Shown: positions 1 to 10,160 of the stretch, in pieces
Layout: every line of letters begins with the position of its first letter
How positions within the stretch are numbered: the first letter of the stretch is position 1
NCBI GenBank assembly: GCA_951812925.1
Contig: OX638372.1
Location: forward strand, 89,239,058-89,303,057
DNA from: Calliopum simillimum
Lineage: Eukaryota > Arthropoda > Insecta > Diptera > Lauxaniidae
Direction of reading: 5' to 3'
Length of the DNA stretch: 64,000 nucleotides
Notes under the pieces: model-generated
The model's input: the letters and a program-made list of their open reading frames with translations, nothing else
Told to the model about the DNA's origin: nothing
The model's database searches: none
Program-made: the position numbers and the translations under genes

Positions 1-735
1 TTTTCGATACTTTGGGACTTTTACCGATATTCTGGATGATTTTCGATACTTTCGGACTTTTACCGATATTTTGGATGTTTTTTCGATACTTTGGGACTTT
101 TACCGATATTTTGGACGTTTTTCGATACTCTTGGACTTTTACCGATATTTTGGATGTTTCTCGATACTTTTGTATTTTTTCCGATATTTTGGATGTTTTT
201 CGATACTTTGGGACTTTTGCCGATATTTCGGATGTTCTTCGATACTTTTGGACTTTTACCGATATTTTGGATGATTTTTGATATTTTTGAACTTTTACCG
301 ATATTTTTGATGTTTCTCGATACTTTTGGACTTTTATCGATACTTTGGATGTTTCTCGATACTTTTGTATTTTTTCCGATATTTTGGATGTTTTTCGATA
401 CTTTGGGACTTTTACCGATATTTTGGATGTTTTTCGATGCTTTTGGACTTTTACCGATATTTTGGATGATTTTTGATATTTTTGAACTTTTACCGATATT
501 TTGGATGTTTCTCGATACTTTTGTATTTTTTCCGATATTTTGGATGTTTTTCGATACTTTTAAACTTTTACTGATATTTTGGATGTTTCTCGATACTTTT
601 GGACTTTTACCGATATTTTGGATGTTTTTTCGATAATTTTGGACATTTGCCGATGTATTGGGTATTTCTCGAGATTTTTGACTTTTACCGATATTTTGGA
701 CGTTTTTCAATACTTTTGGACTTTCATCGTTTTCT
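1..735. repeat. 39-bp minisatellite with coding potential
   Basis: About 19 imperfect copies of a 39-bp unit, with core ACTTTTACCGATATTTTGGA followed by a gTTTTTCGATACTTTTGG-type half. The array runs into the left window edge and decays after about 640. The unit is a multiple of 3, and on the minus strand it reads as a 13-residue Lys/Asn/Ser repeat (GKSPKVSKNIQNI). Unit variants (GTATTTTTTCC, TTTTGATATTTTTGAAC) recur in the same order, which suggests higher-order duplication of several units at once. Confidence 0.9.
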
Positions 736-886
736 TCGAATTGTTTAATATTTTCGATACTTATGGACTGCAGTTCTGCAATGGCTTGGGCACACTCTCG
801 CTTATGTAATGGTTTTTGGTTTTGTTTGGATAACGGCTTAATGCTATTTTTGCATTGAGATGCGGTTTGATAATACTCTGTCACGG
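60..886 (-). CDS. Lys/Asn-rich tandem-repeat protein, candidate exon 2 (partial)
   Basis: Unrecognised protein. The minus-strand frame is open from a splice-acceptor-like site (TTGAATTTCAG, cut before 886) to a stop at 60-62. There is no ATG at its head: the first codons read ACC-less CC GTG ACA GAG, so it fits an internal or terminal exon entered in phase 1 (G+CC = Ala). It gives about 50 non-repetitive residues containing two Cys, then about 16 repeats of 13 residues rich in Lys, Asn, Ser and Ile. The phase-1 entry after an Ala is the same as in the secreted-protein genes further along, so a signal-peptide exon upstream (above 900) is plausible, but I could not find one. Near 79-84 one unit has six T instead of five; this shifts the frame and creates the stop, so repeat coding beyond 60 is cut off. 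It may be a pseudogene or simply a repeat with an open frame. Confidence 0.4.
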
Positions 887-2424
887 CTGAAATTCAACAA
901 AGGTTCTTATGCCTTAATATGCTAAGCGTTGAGGAAGAAAGCTTAAGAAAAATTTTTATGCGAGTGGTGTCATGCGCCTAAAGAGAAAATAGTTTATCTC
1001 GGCTATTTTAGAATGGAGATAAATGGATTTTTGAGAAAGAATATTAATATTTTTTTTTAGTAGAAGGTGCCTCTCTCCCAAAATGAAATTCGTTAGCTAC
1101 CACGGCTAAGCCACTACACCAATTTTTATGTAATTCGATTTTAAGATACACTAAGCCTTCTGCATTAAAAAAGGTTACTACGAATATTGAACTCTGTCAG
1201 TACTTAATATTCAGGCTTTCTTTTATACAAAACAGTACTCGAAAAAAATTGTATCTATCTTTAGGAGAATGGCCAAAATTTGGCCACCGGCGATACTAGC
1301 ATATATAACTATTTATACTTATATTCAAACATCTTTATTGCATATATTCATTTTAATTAATGCGACACTGATTTTGTAAATGCAACAACCCTTTACACGA
1401 GGCTATTAGACGCACTTTCCGAATATGCAAAAAAACTCTAAACATCCATCTGCACATTGACATCGTAGTCTGGAAAAAGCACCACCCGCTGTTTGTATCT
1501 TAATTACATTTCAATTGTTATTCAATTCAGGGCAAAAACAAAACTGATTTCGCTTTTGTTGTTGTCACTTGAAATAACAAAAACATGAAACTTATAATAA
1601 AACTTTGAAATATGTATTTACATAAGAACACAGTTCACAGAGACATCCAGACACCTTTAGTCATTTAACATTTCAAAAGTTTTAAATTAAGAGACCTTGT
1701 AATGATTATGGTGGTTAGATAGATGGATGGGTGGATGTACAATGACAATAGATTTTATATTTGAAGTAGTACAAGACATTGTACGTGTCTGTTATTTTTA
1801 TTTCAAACTTTTTAGACTTTCACTTCTCCAATTTGGGATTATGCCGTCTGCGTTGTATAATCAGACAAATTGCTTAAGAAAATTAAGGAGAAGACTTTTA
1901 ATTAAATGCAAATTAAAATATCTATCATCTTTAAAGGGAGAAAAACATGTGAAATTCAGAACATTTTTCTTTATTTTTCATTTAATTAAGCAATATACCC
2001 TAACTTAATTGGATTACTTAAATAATGTGATTTTACAACGCAGTCTTACAATGATATTCCGTACTCAGTGGTAATAGCATTTGCTTGGGATTCAGGATCT
2101 CCTATTTACGAATCTGAACTTGTTTATTTTCTATCATTTCAGAGTTCTAAGTGAAAAACAGACCCAGTTTGGTGACTTATTTTAAGTTATTCCTTAAGGA
2201 ATAAAAAAAGGGGCTAGCATGTTCACAAAATGTGTTGGAGAGGAATTACCAATGGGATTTGGTGAACATTTTTTCCCTCTTCCGGCAACGAGGAATTTGT
2301 TTGATATTTTTATCAAAATTTTGTATTGGAACCACTTAAAAGGTTGAAATAGAGGTAGTATGCTTAAGGGAAATTTTAAAGAAGGGAAATTAATGGGATC
2401 GGTGAACATTTTTATAAAGTCAAA
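887..2424. other. no gene seen; AT-rich, one weak tRNA-like trace
   Basis: No convincing gene. At 2058-2115 the plus strand has TACTCAGTGGTAATAGCAT, like a tRNA A box, followed by a poor B box (TTTACGAATCTGAA); it is probably a decayed SINE head. At 1066-1135 there is a short stretch related to a dispersed repeat also present near 25800 (ccactacaccaatttttatg). Confidence 0.4.
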
Positions 2425-2585
2425 ATGGTTATACATTTTTATGATATTTCCCTTACTGTAAAGCTCAAACACAAAAAAAAACTTGAAAAAAAAGCACCAA
2501 CTTACCGAAGTAGGATTCGAACCGTGATCTGTGGGTGTGATAAATAGAAACATATCCTCTGTACTACTGAGCTATATGACTAAAA
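2425..2585 (-). mobile_element. tRNA-derived SINE copy
   Basis: The minus strand reads TATAGCTCAGTAGTACAGAG (A box), then TCACGGTTCGAATCCTACT (B box), spaced as in a tRNA gene, followed by a T-rich body and GAGCTTTACAGTAAGGGAAA. A second copy at 38015-38205 (+) shares the tRNA-like head (GAGGATATG, TATCACAC, GGTTCGAATCCTA) and the body motif. The shared non-tRNA body marks a SINE family rather than a lone tRNA pseudogene. Acceptor-stem pairing is poor, so it is not a working tRNA gene. Confidence 0.7.
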
Positions 2586-2657
2586 GGCATAAAATTTCAA
2601 CATTAAGCAAATGTCTTTACAAACATAAATTATAAAGTCAAAATACCCCAATGCGCG

Positions 2658-2901
2658 AGTTACGTCCCGGGTAGATTATATCACTGATATGGCACGTCAC
2701 TGATTGATACGTCACTAATCGATATCATATCTATTGACATATAGAAAACCGATCAGCCATTTCCGACTTCTACTCACTTCTGACGATTATCTCGTGGCGA
2801 TCTGACACCGTCAATTACAAATAAGTTTAATAAAAGTTATATTATTATAATCCGATTGAAAAATAAGTAGTTTTATTGAAACCTGGAATAAAACTATAAC
2901 T
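2658..2901 (+). repeat. 5' LTR, 244 bp
   Basis: Starts AGTTACGTCCCGGG and ends AAACTATAACT. Identical to 3407-3650. Followed directly by the primer-binding-site-like GGCGCAGTCG. Confidence 0.92.
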
Positions 2902-2963
2902 GGCGCAGTCGAGCTGAACTTATTTTTTGGAAATAAGTAAAAGTCACCCCGGATTGAAGATCC

Positions 2964-3215
2964 ATGTCAAGGGAATATTGGCATAACGTGGGCGGCAACG
3001 AACCTGCTAGAAAAACATCCAGATATCAACCATATTTCAACATAAAGAAAGAAAATAATAATTATTTAATTTTGAAAAAAAAAAAAAAAAAGATATATGC
3101 TGGAAATATGGAAATTAAAATACGAATATACATATATAAAAAAAAATGTTGGAAACTAAATGTATGTGCCTATGTAAATAGAGAAAAATATATATTAATG
3201 ATTGAATGTATGTAA
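2964..3215 (+). CDS. small open frame inside the LTR element
   Basis: 83 codons from an ATG 62 bp after the 5' LTR. The first about 17 residues (MSREYWHNVGGNEPARK) are not repetitive and could be what is left of a gag start. The rest is Lys/Ile/Tyr-rich and reads like translated A-rich DNA. No retroviral motif is visible. It may be a leader ORF or chance. Confidence 0.25.
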   Translation: MSREYWHNVGGNEPARKTSRYQPYFNIKKENNNYLILKKKKKKIYAGNMEIKIRIYIYKKKCWKLNVCAYVNREKYILMIECM

Positions 3216-3406
3216 ATAGAAAAACCAACGAAAAAATTCTAACGCAAATATATTCTTAAGTATTTATAAAAAGTATTGGGAAAGATAATATTTGACAAAT
3301 TTTTTTAACTAAATGTAATACAACAAAATTTGTAAATGTAATTTGTATCAATTTATCTACAAATATGCAAAGTTAGCTGTCCCTAACTTTAATCTTAAGA
3401 GGGAGG

Positions 3407-3650
3407 AGTTACGTCCCGGGTAGATTATATCACTGATATGGCACGTCACTGATTGATACGTCACTAATCGATATCATATCTATTGACATATAGAAAACCG
3501 ATCAGCCATTTCCGACTTCTACTCACTTCTGACGATTATCTCGTGGCGATCTGACACCGTCAATTACAAATAAGTTTAATAAAAGTTATATTATTATAAT
3601 CCGATTGAAAAATAAGTAGTTTTATTGAAACCTGGAATAAAACTATAACT
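3407..3650 (+). repeat. 3' LTR, 244 bp
   Basis: Identical to 2658-2901. Preceded by the purine tract AAGAGGGAGG and followed by the CGCG target duplication. Confidence 0.92.
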
Positions 3651-3830
3651 CGCGCTCTGGAAAATGCATGAGAACAAAATAAAGTACAACTTATTCGCCC
3701 AATAGTCTCGTATTATAGCAAGTTAGAAACAAATACGGTGATACACTTCATCAATATCCTTTAAATAGGTCACATAATAACTACTCTATGGTATATAAGT
3801 AGACAACTTATAGCATTTTAGCGGAAGCTC

Positions 3831-4180
3831 AGTGGCCAAACATTAAATACCCTACACAGCAGTATTTTGAAGCTTTTGCTTATATGAGAGGTGTCATGCC
3901 CTCCTGTCCGATTTAATCCAGTTTTTGCTCAAAGCTTGTATTTATAATTCTTAGTGTAGGAATCAAATTTAGGTTGGTTAACTCCCACTTTCAGTATAGC
4001 GTTTTGAAGCTTTTGATTATGTGAGATGCGCCACGCCCTCTTGTTCGATTTTGCCCAGTTGTTGCCAAATTTCATTGAATTAGCTTGTTTAGTTTTCCCA
4101 AAAATGTATTTCCACACAGCCAGCCACCCAGACAGACGGACATGGCTATATCGACTCAGGAGGTGACACCGATCAATATG
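3831..4180 (-). mobile_element. Helitron-like dispersed repeat, copy A (both ends lost)
   Basis: On the plus strand it begins with TGGCCAAACATTAAATACCCTA and ends in the CATGGCTATATCGACTCAGGAGGTGAC block. Both blocks recur in eight other copies in this window. The CTAGT 3' end is missing: only half of the GGCC hairpin is left, at 3831-3838. The 5' tip is also missing. Confidence 0.75.
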
Positions 4181-4971
4181 ACTTCTATTCAAAACACCTG
4201 ACACTTTGGTTGACATTTGACGCGTTTTTTAAGAAAAAATGCAAAACTGCATAAAAGTACATTTTTCGTCATAGAAAATTTGCGTGTAAAAAAGTAACCC
4301 TCACCGAATAAAACATTAAAACTCAATTTCGGCATAAGAAAAAAGGTTATGGGCATAGTCAAATCTACTTTATATGAGACCGACAGAAGAAAAGTAGACA
4401 GTCAAATAGACAATGAACCAGACAGCTATCCAGACACTTAATATATTTACCAAATAGGGTGGCATCATTTTGCGCCAACTTATATAAAAAATGGAAAGAC
4501 TTTGAATTAAGGCAGTGTCACAGTTCAATAGCATAATAAACTTTAACGAAAGGTTTTTAATAAAAGTCACCATGCACTATCTGAATATGATCTAAAGGCT
4601 ATCATTTATTAAATGTTTAATCTGAACTTTGCTTAATAACCTAAAAAGTAAGTCTGGAATACTCCAAATCATACATTACTTGGATGAATATATTGATTTG
4701 GTGCCCGTACTGTAAGATTTGACTTAAAAGTACAATACAAGACGAGCCAATAGTAATGTTATGATGTGAATTGTCTGCCATTTTGTTAGAAATAAAGAAA
4801 ATTGGGCTCTTTTTTTGCAAAAAGTTTATTCAAAGTTGTAGAACTGAAAGAGTTGTCAACTAATTCTTTAGCTGTTTTGCAATATTAATTTCAAATCACA
4901 ATGACATTTACCGTTATTTGCAAAAATTATGACATTTTTATATTATGACTTTTCAATTGCTTGAACACTAT
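4181..4971. other. no gene seen
   Basis: AT-rich sequence with no supported feature. An open frame at 4370-4573 (-) has no recognisable domain. Confidence 0.4.
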
Positions 4972-5357
4972 CAGGCCTATTCCGTAATCCGTGTGGTTTC
5001 AATTACTTTCATTGAGGAGGCTTGTTGATGAAAATGGTGAGTCACACGATAAAAAATATCAAAATCTTTTTTGTAAAGAACTACAGGTTCTACAAATAAT
5101 ATCGGTTTGCATCAACGAAAAAGTAACCGTTTAGGATATATTCTTAAAAAAACTGCAAAAAGTCGAAAAATTCGACTTTATCGAATATTTCCGAAACAGT
5201 TACTTTTTTTCGTAAATACTTGTCAATGTTACTTCTAGAACATGTTATTCTCCACAAAAACGATTCTCTTACTTTTTATCGTATGAAACACCATTTTCAT
5301 GAAAAAGCCTCCTCAATGAAAAGTAATCGAATCCACCCGGATTACGGAACAGGGCTG
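4972..5357. mobile_element. palindromic MITE, 386 bp
   Basis: The two halves are inverted copies. The left half begins CAGGCCTATTCCGTAATCCG; the complement of the right end begins CAGCCCTGTTCCGTAATCCG. Pairing continues through TTCATTGAGGAGGCTT and ATGAAAATGGTG. TAT flanks both ends (4969-4971 and 5358-5360), which may be a 3-bp duplication. Superfamily not assigned. Confidence 0.75.
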
Positions 5358-5885
5358 TATACGTATAGGTATTAAGTACTTTAACTTTTGATAAAATCTT
5401 TATGTTGAAGAATTTTTGTGAACACCCTTAAGTGCCACTGTTTTTTTTTTTTTTTGTGTGTGGGTAAAATTAAATTAAGCATCCTTTTGCCATACTTTAA
5501 ATACAAGTATAAGTGCTTGTATGCATGCAATGCATAAAACATGATTTGCAAATATACACAGAAGACACTGTTGATACCAAATGTGAGGTTAGGGGAGGTT
5601 GGAAGGTTGGCTGATTGTGGTAGCATACGTGTTGCCATATTTGAAGTTGGATTAACTTGTCATACAATTGAATTTAATTTTCTATAAATGTTGGCTTTTT
5701 CATTTGCAGTGCATTTAAAATGAGTAATGCAATCAATATGACTACAGGGAAGGTATGTACATCATCAAAGTGATTGGATGATGCTGATATCTGCAACGTG
5801 CTCCTGGGTAAACATTTATTAATTGACAGTAACTAGGAATGCGCATTTATCGGTAATCCATCAAGTGCAGTTTATGATGATTACT
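5358..5885. other. no gene seen
   Basis: Ordinary AT-rich sequence with a poly-T run at 5440. The open frame at 5381-5638 (-) has no known domain. Confidence 0.35.
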
Positions 5886-5889
5886 TAGA

Positions 5890-6967
5890 CACGGTCGTTT
5901 TTAAAAAATTCTAACTTTTTGAAATACCACCCGCGATTTTTTTCAGGGATAGTGTTGGGAGACCCTTCTAGTATCTAAATCCGCAAACCGCGAAATCGAA
6001 CGTCCAGCCGTTTTTTTTTCGACATTTTAGTTTTTTTAACGATTTTTGAGTATGTCTCGGAGTTTATATACATTTTATGTACACATACTTATATATGTAT
6101 ATACGTACATATATATACTTGTATATGTATATATATGTAATATATATATATGTAATATATATATATGTATATATATGTAATATATATATATGTAATATAT
6201 ATATATGTATATATATGTAATATATATATATGTAATATATATATATGGATATATATATACATACATACATACATGCATATAAAAGGTATCGTTTCCGCAC
6301 CATTTATTTTTAAAAAAAATCGGTTTTTTCGTATTTAAGAAAAACACAAACAAAAACCGGAAACGAAAAAAGTCATTCCAGATGTGATTTTTGATGCTTA
6401 ATCCGATTCCGGTATTAGAATTGCTCTGTTACGTCTGGACTTTGAGATATCCTTACATATATGTTTAAAGGACACCATTTTTTTTCCTATTTTTGAAGTT
6501 ATATAACAAGATAAGGTAATATTATGCCGTAGAATCTGGTATGACAGTTAATAGCCCTAGTTTTTCGTTGAAAATTCAATCAAACCAATAACGATATCTT
6601 TATTTTTGTCGGAGATATCTTTACCTAAAAAGTTAAAAAAGTGCAAAAACACGATTTTTGGCTATATTGGATGTTATATGCAGGACACAAAAAATTTTTT
6701 TGGGATTTCTATTACCAGAAACATTTGGTACTTTCTTTTGGCTTTAAATTGAGCTATCAAATGTTGAGCTATGTATGTGTACATAATATGTATATAAACA
6801 CTGAGACATACTCAAAAACCGTTAAAAAAACTAAAATGTCGAGAAAAAAATACGGCTGGACGTTCGATTTCGCGGTTTGCGGATACTAGGAGGATCCCCC
6901 AACATTATCCCTGAAAAAAATCGCGGGTGGTATTTCAAAAAGTTAACATATTTTAAAAACCACCGTG
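5890..6967. mobile_element. palindromic DNA transposon derivative with CACGGT ends
   Basis: Long inverted repeats: the left end is CACGGTCGTTTTTAAAA and the complement of the right end is CACGGTGGTTTTTAAAA. The arms match through the CCACCCGCGATTTTTTTCAGGGA block and the CGAAATCGAACGTCCAGCCG block (5990-6015 against 6858-6880). TAGA lies on both sides (5886-5889, 6968-6971), a likely 4-bp target duplication. No transposase. The interior holds a TA-rich array. CAC-starting ends with a short duplication recall CMC/Chapaev-type elements, but the superfamily is not certain. Confidence 0.8.
6060..6290. repeat. ATATATATGTA-type microsatellite
   Basis: Runs of (AT)n broken by GTA at nearly regular intervals of about 18-20 bp (ATATATATATGTAATATATA), ending in CATACATACATACATACATG. 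It lies near the middle of the palindromic element. Open frames here (Tyr/Ile/His) are translations of the repeat. Confidence 0.9.
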
Positions 6968-6971
6968 TAGA

Positions 6972-8490
6972 AGAAGAATTTTTGACAGTATCTTCTATAT
7001 ATTATATACTCGTAAAACAATTCAAAATGGCGTAAAGCGAACACAAATGTGCATTAACTCTGGAGCTGGTTTTTTGACCGATATCATTTTGTGTGGTTAA
7101 TATCATTAATTCAACACCTTTGGTTAATCTTTCCGTGAAAACAGAGTTAAATTATTTTCATTTCTAACAAAATGGTAGCCAAAACACACTGTGACATTAC
7201 TTTTGTACAGAAAATACATAAATGAAGCGTGCAAGTTCTAGTTCAGACATACGCACTTGGGACAAAAAAAATATAATCATCTGATTCCGTGGGAAATTTG
7301 TACTATTGTAGTTCAAAGACCAAAGTATTTCTGCATAATTCCTTGGTTGTGACTGTTATTTTATCTAGTCATCTATCGGGTATCCTATGGCAGCCAAGTT
7401 TTTAAATTCAAATAATTTGACTGAAATCAAGGAAGAATTTTACAGACTCAGAACAAATTGGTTTATAAAACGGGAGCGGAAAGGTCTTCAAAAATGATTG
7501 AATGTGATTTCGTAAAATTCTAGACCCAAGCGCAATATTTTTAGTAGCCAACAGACGCCAAATGTCTTTGGACTGCCCAGTCCATAGGTCTTACGCTTCT
7601 TACTTTCACGTATATTCTCGGGGGATGAAAACTCAAACTGAATGATCCTTATTACGACGGGTGGTATTTTCTTTCGACGATTTCTCATTATTTCTTGGGC
7701 TGAATCGCCGCATCAGTAACCTACAATTCGAAACGTAGAATCATGTATTTAGTAATGCAAAATACGTGTGAAACGCATGATTTTACGTCACAAGTTGTAC
7801 GTTCACGGATGCGTCGATTTGATTCCAGCTTTTTCAGCTGTACCACGTTGTTAAAAACATTTGAAAAAGTGGCACGTCTCCTTAAAACAAGGAAATATCT
7901 GTTCTAAGCTAATAAAAGATGTATCAAAAACATATAATAAGATCTAAAAACTAGCTCAAGGATCGTTTTTATTAATCTTGGTTCTCTTAAGTAGTTCTTC
8001 CATATACATAGTACATAGAAGACTTACTTTGTGGGAATAGCCTGATTCACGAAATTTCCGAAATAGATCATAACATGAAAATCATTTAAGAAATGTTCTA
8101 GCTATGGACCATTTTAGAGAGTAATGTGAAGAAATTTCAGTTAATTTCATGTTTTGAAAAGTTCAAAAAATCATATCTTCTTAGCCGCGAGACATACCAT
8201 TTTTTCCATTTTTCATATCGTCGGCCTCAAACTACAACTAAACATCATTTTGATGTTTTGAGTTAAGTACACAGACTCTATGCCCGGTTTTTTGAAATGA
8301 AGTCCCCCATCCATTTTTATTTAAAATAAATTTAAAAAAAAAATTAAAACGCTTTTTTCTCAAAACATGAAAAATGCTGATGTCTAGTTGTAGTTTTAAC
8401 CCAATTTTTTTTTATTTCTAAAAACTATATCATAGAAGGACCAAAAAGTAAGTAACGGAGCGTTTTTAGTGATTTAGTACTAAAACAGCA
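6972..8490. other. no gene seen
   Basis: No supported gene. Positions 7150-7185 (TTTCTAACAAAATGGTAGCC) are an inverted match to 4780-4797. An open frame at 7488-7688 (-) has no recognised domain. Confidence 0.35.
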
Positions 8491-10160
8491 GTAAACTTGG
8501 TGCTTTATACCAAATACAAAATACTTTTTTCTAATAGCCTGATTGAATACCTTTCCAGGTCTGAACATGAAAATCGGTTAAGAAATCTCCAAGTTATAGG
8601 AAATTACGTGAGACAAATTTGTCATAATTTACCAATTTTTCTACCCTTTGCAACCCACATAGTACAGTCATTTTGGTAGTTTTACCTGTAAAGTTTTGCG
8701 GGATTTTTGCAAATGAGTTATTTTATAGATTTCGATGTGCTCTTTCAGAATTTCAATTTTGCTGCCTCGAATCGTGTTCGCTCGCGCCACCATATTGGAA
8801 AAATGCCGGCCAAAATCAGTTTTTTACAAATATCACTTTAACGGTTACATTTAGAGAAAAATATGGTTGAGCAATATTGTAGCCTATAAAATTTTCTATA
8901 AAAATGTCCTTTTAATTATTTTCGTACCTACTTAGAAGATATCTTAATTCAAAATTTTTAAAAAATTAGTAAATTGACTAGGGAATCGAACGTTCTACAA
9001 AATGCGAGAAAATTTTTTTTCTAGAACGAACCGTTTTAGAGATAATTTGGAAAAATGATTTTTTTATAAATTTCTGGTTTATTAAAAAAATATCTCTTTA
9101 ACCATAGGTGGCTGTGATCATCTCTTTTTTCTCGAAATTTGCAGTTGGGTTCTCAGATTTTTATAAAAATTCACAGAGATGTTCTAAGTGCTTAGCATTG
9201 AGACCTCTCATTATTAGTTTTGCGAAAAAAATTTTTTTTTTATGGGCATTGAACTTCCGAGTGTCCAAGTGGTGTTTTTGCGAAAATTCGATGCAATTTT
9301 TTTTTTTTCCATTTTGTCAAAAATAAATTTTTTTAATTTTTGTTTTCGGATTCTTGTAGCATTTTAAACGTTAATTTAATTTCCATTTTTAAATTTGTAA
9401 AATTTTGAAAATTTACAAAATGGCGGCCATTTTTTGAAAAATCTTAAAATAATATTTTTTTTATTTTTTTATTTTTTTTTTTACAGAAAGGTGAATAAAA
9501 TACAAACATTTTGTAGAAAATTTGTTTTGCGCGTAACGGTTGTGAGAGCCACAGGAATTTTTTTTCTAAAAAGTCACGTGACAATTTTTTAACTTTGTTT
9601 TGTGCTTTGATTTAGACTCACCAGGTGGCCAAAAAAAAAAATTTCAAAGCAGAAGAACATAACATCCATTACTTATAAAACACAAGGTCTACAAAAAAAC
9701 CAAGATTTTTCATACAAATCATAAGAATATTGACGAAATGAGGGCCATGGTTTGAAAAATCTTAAAAATTAATTTTACAAAATAATTTTTTTTTTCTATT
9801 TTTTTTTTTTTTTTTTTTTGTTTTACTTAAATCTTTTCAAAAATGGATGTTTTTCAACCACTTTTCAAAAGATTAGCGTAAAAAAACATTTTAGAAAATT
9901 TTATAAGCTACAATATTGCCCAACTATATTTTTCTCTAAATGTAACCGTTAAAGAGATATTTGTAAAAAACTGATTTTGAACGGCATTTTTCCAATATGG
10001 TGGCGCGAGCGAACGCGATTCGAGGTAGCAAAGTCGAAATTCTGAAAGAGCACATCGAAATCTATAAAATAACTCATTTGCAAAAATTCCAGAAAACTTT
10101 CCAGGTAAAACTACCAAATTACTGTACTACTTATATGTTCAAACTAAATATTTTTCTTCT
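8490..10160. repeat. long inverted repeat (palindromic element of unknown type)
   Basis: 8640-8900 and 9885-10135 are inverted copies. They share TTTTGCAAATGAGTTATTTTATAGATTTCGATGTG, the GCTCGCGCCACCATATTGG block and the GTAACCGTTAAAG block, each read in reverse on the right. Between them is T-rich sequence with runs of up to 20 T. The outer ends are unclear. The paired open frames at 8673-8870 and 9908-10117 are the same repeat read from either side. Confidence 0.7.

Larger units (their letters stand above)
2658..3650 (+). mobile_element. short non-autonomous LTR retrotransposon (TRIM-like, 17.6/297-type ends)
   Basis: Two 244-bp direct repeats (2658-2901 and 3407-3650) that are identical base for base start AGTTAC and end TAACT. 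They are flanked by a perfect 4-bp target duplication, CGCG (2654-2657 and 3651-3654). The sequence after the left LTR, (T)GGCGCAGTCG, matches the tRNA-Ser type primer-binding site known from the Drosophila 17.6/297 group. A purine run, AAGAGGGAGG (3397-3406), abuts the right LTR. The 505-bp interior has no gag, protease, reverse transcriptase or integrase, only an 83-codon Lys/Tyr-rich frame starting at 2964, so the element must be moved by a related full-length element. Identical LTRs imply recent insertion. Confidence 0.9.

Noticed and set aside
12..809. Several Phe/Leu/Asp-rich open frames on the plus strand
   Set aside because: They are translations of the 39-bp minisatellite. All frames stay open because the unit length is a multiple of 3.
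6064..6353. Tyr/Ile/His-rich open frames
   Set aside because: They translate the ATATATGTA microsatellite and shift freely between frames.
8673..10117. Two similar open frames of 65 and 69 codons on opposite strands
   Set aside because: They are the two arms of one inverted repeat. The likeness is due to DNA repetition, not to a gene pair.
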